From Pseudomonadota bacterium (GTDB lineage Bacteria > Pseudomonadota > Alphaproteobacteria > Rhizobiales > Xanthobacteraceae): a stretch of 5,450 bases of DNA. Positions 1-5,450 of the stretch are shown piece by piece. The notes beneath the pieces were generated by a model. The model ran no database searches and was not told where the DNA came from. It was given only the letters and a program-made list of their open reading frames with translations. The position numbers and the translations under genes were made by a program. Within the stretch, counting starts at the first letter, position 1; each line of letters starts with the position of its first letter. The stretch covers positions 1-5,450 of the forward strand of contig JAKAMD010000250.1 in the NCBI GenBank assembly GCA_021823875.1, given 5' to 3'.

Positions 1-924
<924 letters not shown>

Positions 925-930
925 ATCTGT

Positions 931-935
931 TCCTG
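931..935 (-). promoter_or_regulatory. Ribosome binding site of fusA
   Basis: CAGGA lies 6 nt upstream of the fusA ATG, inside the 27-nt rpsG-fusA spacer. It supports the chosen start. No promoter-like element is visible in this short spacer, so fusA is probably translated from the shared str operon mRNA. Confidence 0.7.
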
Positions 936-951
936 GATCCGTTAGCCGCCG

Positions 952-1416
952 TTACCAGCGGTAATGCGAGAAGGCCCGGTTGGCTTCCGCCATCTTGTGG
1001 GTGTCTTCACGCTTCTTGACAGCATTTCCGCGGTTGTTCGACGCGTCGAGCAGCTCGGCCGACAGCCGCTTGGTCTTTTCGTTGCGGCCGCGCGCCGCCG
1101 TGATGATCCAGCGAATGCCGAGCGCCTGCCGGCGGGCGGAGCGCACTTCCACCGGCACCTGGTAGGTGGCGCCGCCGACGCGCCGCGACCGCACCTCGAT
1201 CGAGGGCATCACGTTGTCGAGCGCCTGCTGGAAAACCGTGAGCGGGCTCTGCTTGGTCTTGGCCTCGATCACATCGAACGCGCCATAGACGATCTGCTCG
1301 GCCACCGACTTCTTGCCATGGTACATGATGGCATTCATGAACTTGCTGACGACGACATTGCCGAACTTGGGGTCCGGAATGATCTCGCGTTTCTCGGCGG
1401 CGTGACGACGGGACAT
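952..1416 (-). CDS. rpsG: 30S ribosomal protein S7 (two-residue internal deletion)
   Basis: S7 is a primary assembly protein of the 30S head. It binds the 3' major domain of 16S rRNA and contacts the E-site tRNA. The 154-residue product carries the family hallmarks: PDPKFGN at 14-20, VRSRRVGGATYQVPVEVR at 75-92, RQALGIRW at 96-103, and the C-terminal AVKKRED...MAEANRAFSHYRW ending at 154. Bacterial S7 of this short-tailed type is normally 156 residues. Against E. coli S7 the alignment is gap-free up to Thr115 and again from Arg117, but the stretch that reads Ser-Met-Ala-Leu-Arg in E. coli reads Thr-Lys-Arg here. Two residues, including the usual Met, are therefore missing. The rest is intact, so the gene should be functional. 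It starts 11 nt after the rpsL stop, with its Shine-Dalgarno sequence overlapping that stop. Stop is TAA. It is co-transcribed with rpsL and fusA. Confidence 0.98.
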   Translation of the reverse strand: MSRRHAAEKREIIPDPKFGNVVVSKFMNAIMYHGKKSVAEQIVYGAFDVIEAKTKQSPLTVFQQALDNVMPSIEVRSRRVGGATYQVPVEVRSARRQALGIRWIITAARGRNEKTKRLSAELLDASNNRGNAVKKREDTHKMAEANRAFSHYRW

Positions 1417-1424
1417 GACGCTGA

Positions 1425-1429
1425 TCCTT
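1425..1429 (-). promoter_or_regulatory. Ribosome binding site of rpsG, overlapping the rpsL stop codon
   Basis: The rpsL stop TAA runs straight into GGA, so AAGGA shares two bases with the stop codon and sits 8 nt before the rpsG ATG. The overlap suggests translational coupling: ribosomes terminating on rpsL would uncover or directly feed the rpsG start. It confirms the ATG at 1414-1416. Confidence 0.75.
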
Positions 1430-1799
1430 ATTTCGGCCGCTTGGCGCCGTATTTCGAACGGCGCTGCTTGCGGTTCTTGACGCCCTGCGTGTCGAGCACG
1501 CCGCGCAGGATGTGGTAGCGCACGCCCGGCAGGTCCTTCACGCGGCCGCCGCGGATCATCACCACCGAGTGCTCCTGCAGGTTATGCCCCTCGCCCGGGA
1601 TGTAGCCGATCACCTCGAAGCCGTTGGTCAGTCGCACCTTGGCCACCTTGCGAAGCGCCGAGTTCGGCTTCTTCGGCGTGGTGGTGTAGACGCGCGTGCA
1701 AACACCCCGCTTCTGCGGCGAGGACTGCAGCGCCGGCGCCGTGTTGCGCGCCTTGAGCGGCTTGCGCGGATTGGCAATCAGCTGGTTGACCGTCGGCAT
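1428..1799 (-). CDS. rpsL: 30S ribosomal protein S12
   Basis: S12 sits at the decoding centre of the 30S subunit and monitors codon-anticodon pairing; it is the classic target of streptomycin-resistance mutations. The 123-residue product is full length and highly conserved: CPQKRGVCTRVYTTTPKKPNSALRK in E. coli corresponds to residues 27-51 here (with Ser in place of the first Cys), GEGHNLQEHS at 69-78 and RGGRVKDLPGVRYH at 83-96. Lys43 and Lys88, the residues most often changed in streptomycin resistance, are both wild type, as is Pro91, so a sensitive-type S12 is predicted. Asp89, the residue that RimO methylthiolates in E. coli, is also present. The ATG at 1797-1799 gives the standard MPTVNQL N-terminus and has GAAGG 6 nt upstream. 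It is first in the str operon, preceded by a long leader and a strong promoter. Stop is TAA. Confidence 0.99.
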   Translation of the reverse strand: MPTVNQLIANPRKPLKARNTAPALQSSPQKRGVCTRVYTTTPKKPNSALRKVAKVRLTNGFEVIGYIPGEGHNLQEHSVVMIRGGRVKDLPGVRYHILRGVLDTQGVKNRKQRRSKYGAKRPK

Positions 1800-1805
1800 A
1801 TTTGG

Positions 1806-1810
1806 CCTTC
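1806..1810 (-). promoter_or_regulatory. Ribosome binding site of rpsL
   Basis: GAAGG is 6 nt upstream of the rpsL ATG and fixes the start. It lies just downstream, in the transcript, of two stem-loops (1848-1866 and 1825-1838), so access to it could depend on how the leader folds. Confidence 0.7.
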
Positions 1811-1824
1811 GCTACCCTTGGTTT

Positions 1825-1838
1825 GGGCTTTGCAGCCC
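1825..1838 (-). repeat. Stem-loop with GNRA tetraloop just before the rpsL ribosome binding site
   Basis: In the transcript, GGGCT pairs with AGCCC around a GCAA loop. GCAA is a GNRA tetraloop, a fold that stabilises RNA hairpins and often takes part in tertiary or protein contacts. The stem ends 14 nt before the GAAGG ribosome binding site. It is only 5 bp, so chance occurrence is possible. Confidence 0.5.
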
Positions 1839-1847
1839 GGACTTGGC

Positions 1848-1866
1848 CGTCCGCCACAAGCGGACG
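1848..1866 (-). repeat. 7-bp perfect stem-loop in the rpsL leader
   Basis: In the transcript, CGTCCGC pairs with GCGGACG around the 5-nt loop TTGTG. It ends 48 nt before the rpsL ATG and stands next to the GNRA hairpin at 1825-1838. A competing pairing exists (GGAC with GTCC across the following GGCCAA), so the region could switch between folds. Confidence 0.55.
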
Positions 1867-1940
1867 CCACCTCATCCCAATTCGTTATGGGCATTTCGCC
1901 CCGGCATTGAACGCGCGAGCATTGCGGCCCACGCGCCTGC

Positions 1941-1965
1941 TTTGCGCGTCTTTTCCACGCGCAAA
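1941..1965 (-). repeat. 9-bp perfect stem-loop in the rpsL leader
   Basis: TTTGCGCGT pairs perfectly with ACGCGCAAA around a 7-nt loop (GGAAAAG in the transcript). It is the longest perfect stem in the leader and the least likely to arise by chance. No U-run follows on either strand, which argues against a terminator. The purine-rich loop would be exposed and could bind a protein or a complementary RNA; this is inference. Confidence 0.6.
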
Positions 1966-1980
1966 ACGAAATCGCGCCAT

Positions 1981-1996
1981 CCGCTTGTATCAGCGG
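1981..1996 (-). repeat. 5-bp stem-loop in the rpsL leader
   Basis: CCGCT pairs with AGCGG around a 6-nt loop (GATACA in the transcript). It is short and of low weight alone, and is recorded because it lies in line with the other leader hairpins. Confidence 0.35.
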
Positions 1997-2060
1997 GGGG
2001 CGCTCTCCCGTTCGGACGACCGCACGATGGCTAAGGCACCGTGAAGTCCATCACACAGAG

Positions 2061-2079
2061 TCTGACATCGGCTGTCAGA
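2061..2079 (-). repeat. 19-bp inverted repeat TCTGACA-N5-TGTCAGA
   Basis: Two perfect 7-nt arms flank a 5-nt centre. As RNA this is a stem-loop about 125 nt into the leader. As DNA it has the size and symmetry of an operator for a dimeric regulator. The outer segments 2042-2046 and 2093-2097 (TGAAG and CTTCA on the plus strand) are also complementary, so a larger fold enclosing the hairpin is possible. Confidence 0.5.
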
Positions 2080-2210
2080 GGCAGCGTCTGAGCTTCATCC
2101 GTCGAGGCGATGTGCCGGCGCGGCTTCGAGGAAAACGCAACACACTCAAAGATTTGCCGGTTGGGCCGTTCCGAACAAGCGAAGCTCACCGCCTGCCGAA
2201 AAGTGACGGG

Positions 2211-2239
2211 TATGTATCGGCGGGTTACCCTCAAGTCAA
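2211..2239 (-). promoter_or_regulatory. Sigma-70 type promoter of the str operon
   Basis: On the minus strand a -35 box TTGACT (2234-2239) and a -10 box TACATA (2211-2216) are separated by exactly 17 bp. Five of six bases match consensus in the -35 and four of six in the -10. The -35 is preceded by C, giving CTTGAC, the form favoured in alphaproteobacteria. The predicted start is near 2204. The spacer contains the small palindrome GGGTAACCC. The site lies between the rpoC terminator and rpsL, as expected for a promoter driving rpsL-rpsG-fusA. Weaker possible promoters nearer rpsL cannot be excluded. Confidence 0.75.
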
Positions 2240-2244
2240 GGCGT

Positions 2245-2267
2245 AAACCGCCGAAAAATCGCGGTTT
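2245..2267. promoter_or_regulatory. Inverted repeat and T-tract directly upstream of the str promoter (UP-element or activator site)
   Basis: Perfect arms AAACCGC and GCGGTTT are separated by 9 bp. The 23-bp element spans about -41 to -63 relative to the predicted start. Its centre carries a run of five T (on the transcribed sense) at about -51 to -55, where an UP element contacts the alpha-subunit C-terminal domain. It may be an UP element, an activator site, or both; the sequence does not decide. Confidence 0.45.
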
Positions 2268-2563
2268 CTGCGTCCCCGAGCCGGTATTCGCCGACAACGT
2301 CCCCGGCCCTCGCCGCTCCCTCGCCGGAAGACCGCCGGACGGTACGAAATTAACCCATTTCGCGGTCTGTTCGCCGGCTTGTGGGGGGCTTCGGCCGGCG
2401 GTGTCCCCGATACAGGCGGGCCATTTTGTCCTTTCCGGGCCCTGCCGGCGCCTCCATTCGAGCAATGACGCCGGCGACCGACACAATTTATGGCGAGAAC
2501 ACCCTCAAATGGCGGCGAGGCGACCGGCTCACCGCCGCCGGAACAGAATCACTGGCCGGATGC
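2268..2563. other. Non-coding stretch between the rpoC terminator and the str promoter
   Basis: About 300 bp with no recognisable gene. Open frames cross it on both strands, but they run through the terminator or the promoter and have no family-like wording or ribosome binding site, so they are not called. The only structure that stands out is the inverted repeat at 2345-2362. No second convincing promoter, RNA gene or mobile element was seen. Confidence 0.6.
2345..2362. repeat. 18-bp inverted repeat CGAAAT-N6-ATTTCG
   Basis: Perfect 6-bp arms lie around a 6-bp AT-rich centre, in otherwise GC-rich DNA. It is about 140 bp upstream of the predicted str operon start. It is operator-like in size and could serve a repressor or activator, but no regulator can be named, and 6-bp arms can arise by chance. 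Confidence 0.35.
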
Positions 2564-2590
2564 AAAAAGGCCCCGGCTAACCGGGGCCTC
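2564..2590 (-). terminator. Intrinsic terminator of rpoC (rpoBC unit)
   Basis: Arms at 2568-2576 and 2581-2589 form a perfect 9-bp, nearly all-GC stem (GGCCCCGG core) with the 4-nt loop TTAG. On the minus strand it is followed by a run of five T. It lies about 45 nt after the rpoC stop. The plus-strand reading also ends in an interrupted T-run (TCTTTT), so it could stop transcription from both sides. It separates rpoBC transcription from the str operon, which has its own promoter. Confidence 0.92.
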
Positions 2591-2633
2591 TTTTATGTCG
2601 TGGCTTGCCGCAGGGGCGTCACGCTGACGCAGC

Positions 2634-5450
2634 CTACTCCGCCGGCGGCAGCGCCGGAGCCTCGGCCGGAGCGGCTGCCGCCTTGGCGGCCGACTCCTTC
2701 TCCCGCTCCTCCAGGATGAGCGCGTCGCGCTTGGTGGCCACCTCGCGCAGCGTGTTCATCATGGCGCCGGTACCGGCCGGGATCAGCCGGCCGACGATGA
2801 CGTTCTCCTTGAGCCCGTCGAGCGTGTCGATCTTGCCGTTGACCGCGGCTTCGGTGAGCACGCGCGTGGTCTCCTGGAACGAGGCCGCCGAGATGAACGA
2901 CCGCGTCTGCAGGGAGGCCTTGGTGATGCCGAGCAGCACCGGGTGGCCGGTGGCGGGCTTCTTGCCCTCCTCGGCCGCGCGCGCGTTGACCTCGTCGAGC
3001 TCGGTCTTGTCGACCTGCTCGCCTTGCAGGAGCTCGGTCTCGCCGGCGTCGTCGATCTCGACCTTCTGCAGCATCTGGCGAACGATCACCTCGATGTGCT
3101 TGTCGTTGATGTTGACGCCCTGCAGCCGGTAGACCTCCTGGATCTCGTTGGTGAGATAGGAGGCCAGCTCCTCGACGCCCTTGATGGCGAGGATATCGTG
3201 TGGGGCGGGATTGCCGTCGACGATATAGTCGCCCTTCTCGATGACGTCGCCATCCTGAAGGTGGATGTGCTTGCCCTTCGGGATCAGGTACTCGCGCGGC
3301 TCCTCGGTCTTGTCCGCGGGCTCGATCGAGATGCGCCGCTTGTTCTTGTAGTCGCGTCCGAACCGCACCGTGCCGCCGATCTCGGCGATGATCGCCGCCT
3401 CCTTCGGCCGGCGCGCCTCGAACAGCTCCGCCACCCGCGGCAGACCGCCGGTGATGTCGCGCGTCTTGGCACTTTCGGTCGGGATACGCGCAATCACGTC
3501 GCCCGCCTTCACGTGGCTGCCCGGGTCGACCGAGATGATCGCCTCGACCGCCAGCAGATAGCGGGCGTCGCCACCGCGGGCGAGCTTGAGCATGTTGCCG
3601 CCCGATTTGATCACGATCGCCGGACGCAGCTCCTGCTGATTGCGCGAGGAGCCGGTGCGCCAATCGATGACCACGCGCTTGGCGATGCCGGTCGATTCGT
3701 CGAGCTGCTCGGACATCGACAGACCGTCGACCAGATCCTCGAAGTCGATCTCGCCTTCCACCTCGGTCAGAATCGGCCGGGTGTAGGGATCCCACTCCGC
3801 GATGCGCTGGCCGCGCTTGATCTGCTGGTTGTCCTCGACGCGCAGGCGCGCGCCGTACGGGATGCGGTGATGCGCCCGCTCGGTGCCGTCGGGGTCGACC
3901 ACCGCCACCACCATGTTGCGCACCATCACCACCACTTCATTGTCCGAGTTACGGGCAATGTTGGCGCTCTTGAACTTGACCATGCCGTCGAAGTTCGACT
4001 CGATGAACGATTGCTCGGAGATCTGCGCCGCGCCGCCGATGTGGAACGTGCGCATGGTGAGCTGGGTGCCCGGCTCGCCGATCGACTGCGCCGCGATGAC
4101 GCCGACCGCTTCGCCCATGTTCACCGGCGTACCGCGGGCGAGATCGCGCCCGTAGCAGGCCGCGCACACGCCATTCTTCGACTCGCAGGTGAGCACCGAA
4201 CGGATGCGCAGTTCCTGCACGCCCGCCTTGGTGATCTCGTCGACTTCCGGCTCCTGCAGGAGCGTGCCGCGCTTGACGATGATGCGGTTGCTGGCCGGAT
4301 CCTTGACGTCCTCGGCGGTGGTGCGGCCGAGGATGCGGGTGGCGAGCGACGCCACCACGGTGCCGGCGTCGATGATCGCACGCACCTTGATACCGCCTTC
4401 GGTGCCGCAGTCCACCTCGGTGATGATGCAGTCCTGCGCCACGTCGACCAGACGCCGCGTCAGATAGCCGGAGTTCGCCGTCTTCAACGCGGTGTCGGCG
4501 AGGCCCTTGCGGGCGCCGTGCGTCGAGTTGAAATACTCGAGCACCGACAGTCCTTCCTTGAAGTTCGAGATGATCGGGCTCTCGATGATCTCGCCCGACG
4601 GCTTGGCCATCAAGCCGCGCATGCCGGCAAGCTGACGCATCTGGGCCGGCGAGCCGCGCGCGCCGGAATGCGCCATCATGTAGATCGAGTTGACCTGCTG
4701 ATCGCGGCCCTTCTCGTCCTTCTTGGTGGACGAGATCTCGCGCATCATTTCCTCGGCGATCTTGTCGGTCGCCTTCGACCAGGCGTCGACCACCTTGTTG
4801 TACTTCTCGCCCTGGGTGATCAGTCCGTCGTTGTACTGCTGCTCGAACTCCTTCGCGAGCTCGCGCGTGGTCTCGACCACCTCCCACTTCTTGGCCGGCA
4901 CGACCATGTCGTCTTTGCCGAACGAGATGCCGGCCTTGAAGGCGTGGTAGAAGCCGAGCGCCATGATGCGGTCGCAGAAGATGACCGTCTCCTTCTGACC
5001 GCAGTGGCGGTAGACGGTGTCGATCATCCCGGAGATTTCGCGCTTCGTCATCATCTTGTTGACGATGTCGAAGGGCGCCTTCACGCTCTTCGGCAGCACG
5101 TTGCCGAGCAGCACGCGGCCGGGCGTGGTGTCGTACCACTTCTTGAACGGATTGCCGTTCTCGTCCACGCCTTCCCAGCGATATTTGATCTTCGAGTGCA
5201 GCGTAATGATTTTCTCATGCAGCGCATGCTCGACCGCCGCCACGTCACCGAACACCTTGCCTTCGCCGGCCATGCCCTCGCGCATCAGCGACAGGTAGTA
5301 GAGGCCGAGCACGATGTCCTGCGACGGCACGATGATCGGCTGGCCGTTCGCCGGGTGCAGGATGTTGTTGGTCGACATCATCAGCACGCGCGCTTCCAAC
5401 TGCGCCTCGAGCGACAGCGGGACGTGCACGGCCATCTGGTCGCCGTCGAA
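2634..5450 (-). CDS. rpoC: RNA polymerase beta' subunit, C-terminal 938 residues (5' end outside window)
   Basis: Beta' forms, with beta, the catalytic core of RNA polymerase. The window opens inside the NADFDGD motif: FDGDQMAVH is visible, carrying two of the three Mg2+-binding Asp residues. Counting from the window edge, the bridge helix is at about 302-338 (with ADTALKTANSGYLTRR). The second zinc site is complete at Cys348, Cys422, Cys429 and Cys432. The trigger loop is at about 446-475 (AAQSIGEPGTQLTMRTFHIGG), including the catalytic-region Met466 and His470. A long segment similar to the E. coli SI3 insertion follows, up to about 665. The C-terminal FISAASFQETTRVL and LIPAGTG blocks are conserved. 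The protein ends in a short Ala/Pro/Glu-rich tail in place of the E. coli C-terminus. E. coli has 947 residues from the same point, so length is normal. Stop is TAG, followed by a terminator. rpoB is expected upstream, outside the window. Confidence 0.99.
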   Translation of the reverse strand, partial: FDGDQMAVHVPLSLEAQLEARVLMMSTNNILHPANGQPIIVPSQDIVLGLYYLSLMREGMAGEGKVFGDVAAVEHALHEKIITLHSKIKYRWEGVDENGNPFKKWYDTTPGRVLLGNVLPKSVKAPFDIVNKMMTKREISGMIDTVYRHCGQKETVIFCDRIMALGFYHAFKAGISFGKDDMVVPAKKWEVVETTRELAKEFEQQYNDGLITQGEKYNKVVDAWSKATDKIAEEMMREISSTKKDEKGRDQQVNSIYMMAHSGARGSPAQMRQLAGMRGLMAKPSGEIIESPIISNFKEGLSVLEYFNSTHGARKGLADTALKTANSGYLTRRLVDVAQDCIITEVDCGTEGGIKVRAIIDAGTVVASLATRILGRTTAEDVKDPASNRIIVKRGTLLQEPEVDEITKAGVQELRIRSVLTCESKNGVCAACYGRDLARGTPVNMGEAVGVIAAQSIGEPGTQLTMRTFHIGGAAQISEQSFIESNFDGMVKFKSANIARNSDNEVVVMVRNMVVAVVDPDGTERAHHRIPYGARLRVEDNQQIKRGQRIAEWDPYTRPILTEVEGEIDFEDLVDGLSMSEQLDESTGIAKRVVIDWRTGSSRNQQELRPAIVIKSGGNMLKLARGGDARYLLAVEAIISVDPGSHVKAGDVIARIPTESAKTRDITGGLPRVAELFEARRPKEAAIIAEIGGTVRFGRDYKNKRRISIEPADKTEEPREYLIPKGKHIHLQDGDVIEKGDYIVDGNPAPHDILAIKGVEELASYLTNEIQEVYRLQGVNINDKHIEVIVRQMLQKVEIDDAGETELLQGEQVDKTELDEVNARAAEEGKKPATGHPVLLGITKASLQTRSFISAASFQETTRVLTEAAVNGKIDTLDGLKENVIVGRLIPAGTGAMMNTLREVATKRDALILEEREKESAAKAAAAPAEAPALPPAE

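Larger units (their letters stand above)
1800..2204 (-). promoter_or_regulatory. Long structured 5' leader of the rpsL-rpsG-fusA operon
   Basis: If transcription starts about 7 nt after the -10 box at 2211-2216, the mRNA has about 405 nt before the rpsL ATG. This stretch shows no recognisable gene. It holds five perfect stem-loops, in transcript order: 2061-2079 (7 bp), 1981-1996 (5 bp), 1941-1965 (9 bp), 1848-1866 (7 bp) and 1825-1838 (5 bp with a GCAA tetraloop). None is followed by a U-run, so none is a classical intrinsic terminator or attenuator. A role in autoregulation by S7 or S12, in RNA stability or in processing is possible but is inference. The start site is predicted, and a promoter closer to rpsL would shorten the leader. 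Confidence 0.55.

Noticed and set aside
964..1518. 184-codon plus-strand frame antisense to rpsG and the end of rpsL
   Set aside because: It is a mirror of strongly conserved ribosomal protein genes, with no start signals or domain.
1893..1908. Possible weak promoter (TTCAAT ... CATAAC) close to rpsL
   Set aside because: Both boxes match poorly and the spacer is 16 bp. The promoter at 2211-2239 is far better, so this one was not called, though it cannot be ruled out.
1802..2044. 80-codon plus-strand open frame over the rpsL leader
   Set aside because: It is antisense to the leader and its hairpins, with no recognisable domain and no promoter or ribosome binding site seen upstream.
2031..2486. 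151-codon minus-strand open frame in the rpoC-rpsL gap
   Set aside because: It spans the predicted promoter and its upstream repeat, has no family-like wording and no ribosome binding site at its ATG, and looks like a chance frame in GC-rich DNA. Only its last 52 codons would lie within the leader transcript.
2110..2580. 156-codon plus-strand open frame in the rpoC-rpsL gap
   Set aside because: It runs opposite to all neighbours, reads across the promoter on the other strand and ends inside the rpoC terminator stem. Its composition is Arg/Pro-rich, as expected of non-coding GC-rich sequence.
2593..3795. 400-codon minus-strand frame overlapping rpoC
   Set aside because: It is an alternative frame of rpoC caused by GC-rich third positions. 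The Arg/Gly/Ala-rich wording has no domain, and the rpoC frame here is unmistakable.
3949..5139. 396-codon minus-strand frame overlapping rpoC
   Set aside because: Another out-of-frame reading of rpoC with Arg/His-rich low-complexity wording. The true frame carries the bridge helix, zinc site and trigger loop.

Overview
The window is GC-rich bacterial chromosome. All four recognisable genes lie on the minus strand. Read in the direction of transcription they are rpoC (3' two thirds), a terminator, a long non-coding gap carrying a promoter, rpsL, rpsG and the first 308 codons of fusA. This is the junction between the rpoBC transcription unit and the str operon. The order rpoC-rpsL-rpsG-fusA, the high GC content and the wording of the S12, S7, EF-G and beta' proteins point to an alphaproteobacterium, most likely of the Hyphomicrobiales (Rhizobiales; Bradyrhizobium/Rhodopseudomonas-like). 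The family-level placement is inference from remembered protein wording and was not tested by a search.

Layout from high to low coordinates (the direction of transcription): 5450-2634 is rpoC from the last part of its NADFDGD catalytic motif to the stop codon. 2590-2564 is a strong intrinsic terminator. 2563-2240 is non-coding upstream DNA with two perfect inverted repeats, one abutting the promoter. 2239-2211 is a near-consensus sigma-70 promoter (TTGACT, 17 bp, TACATA). About 2204-1800 is a leader of roughly 405 nt holding five perfect stem-loops. 1799-1428 is rpsL, 1416-952 is rpsG, and 924-1 is fusA, cut by the window edge. Spacers inside the operon are 11 nt (rpsL-rpsG) and 27 nt (rpsG-fusA), each with a Shine-Dalgarno sequence. 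No plus-strand gene, tRNA, mobile element or CRISPR array was seen.

Functionally this is core information processing: the RNA polymerase beta' subunit, two 30S proteins (decoding-centre S12 and head protein S7) and translocase EF-G. No unknown multi-gene system is present. The two points most worth a second look are a two-residue in-frame deletion in S7 at an rRNA-contact site, and the long, hairpin-rich rpsL leader. The short rpsL-rpsG spacer leaves no room for the intercistronic S7 control site known from E. coli, so any autoregulation would have to act elsewhere, for example in that leader.
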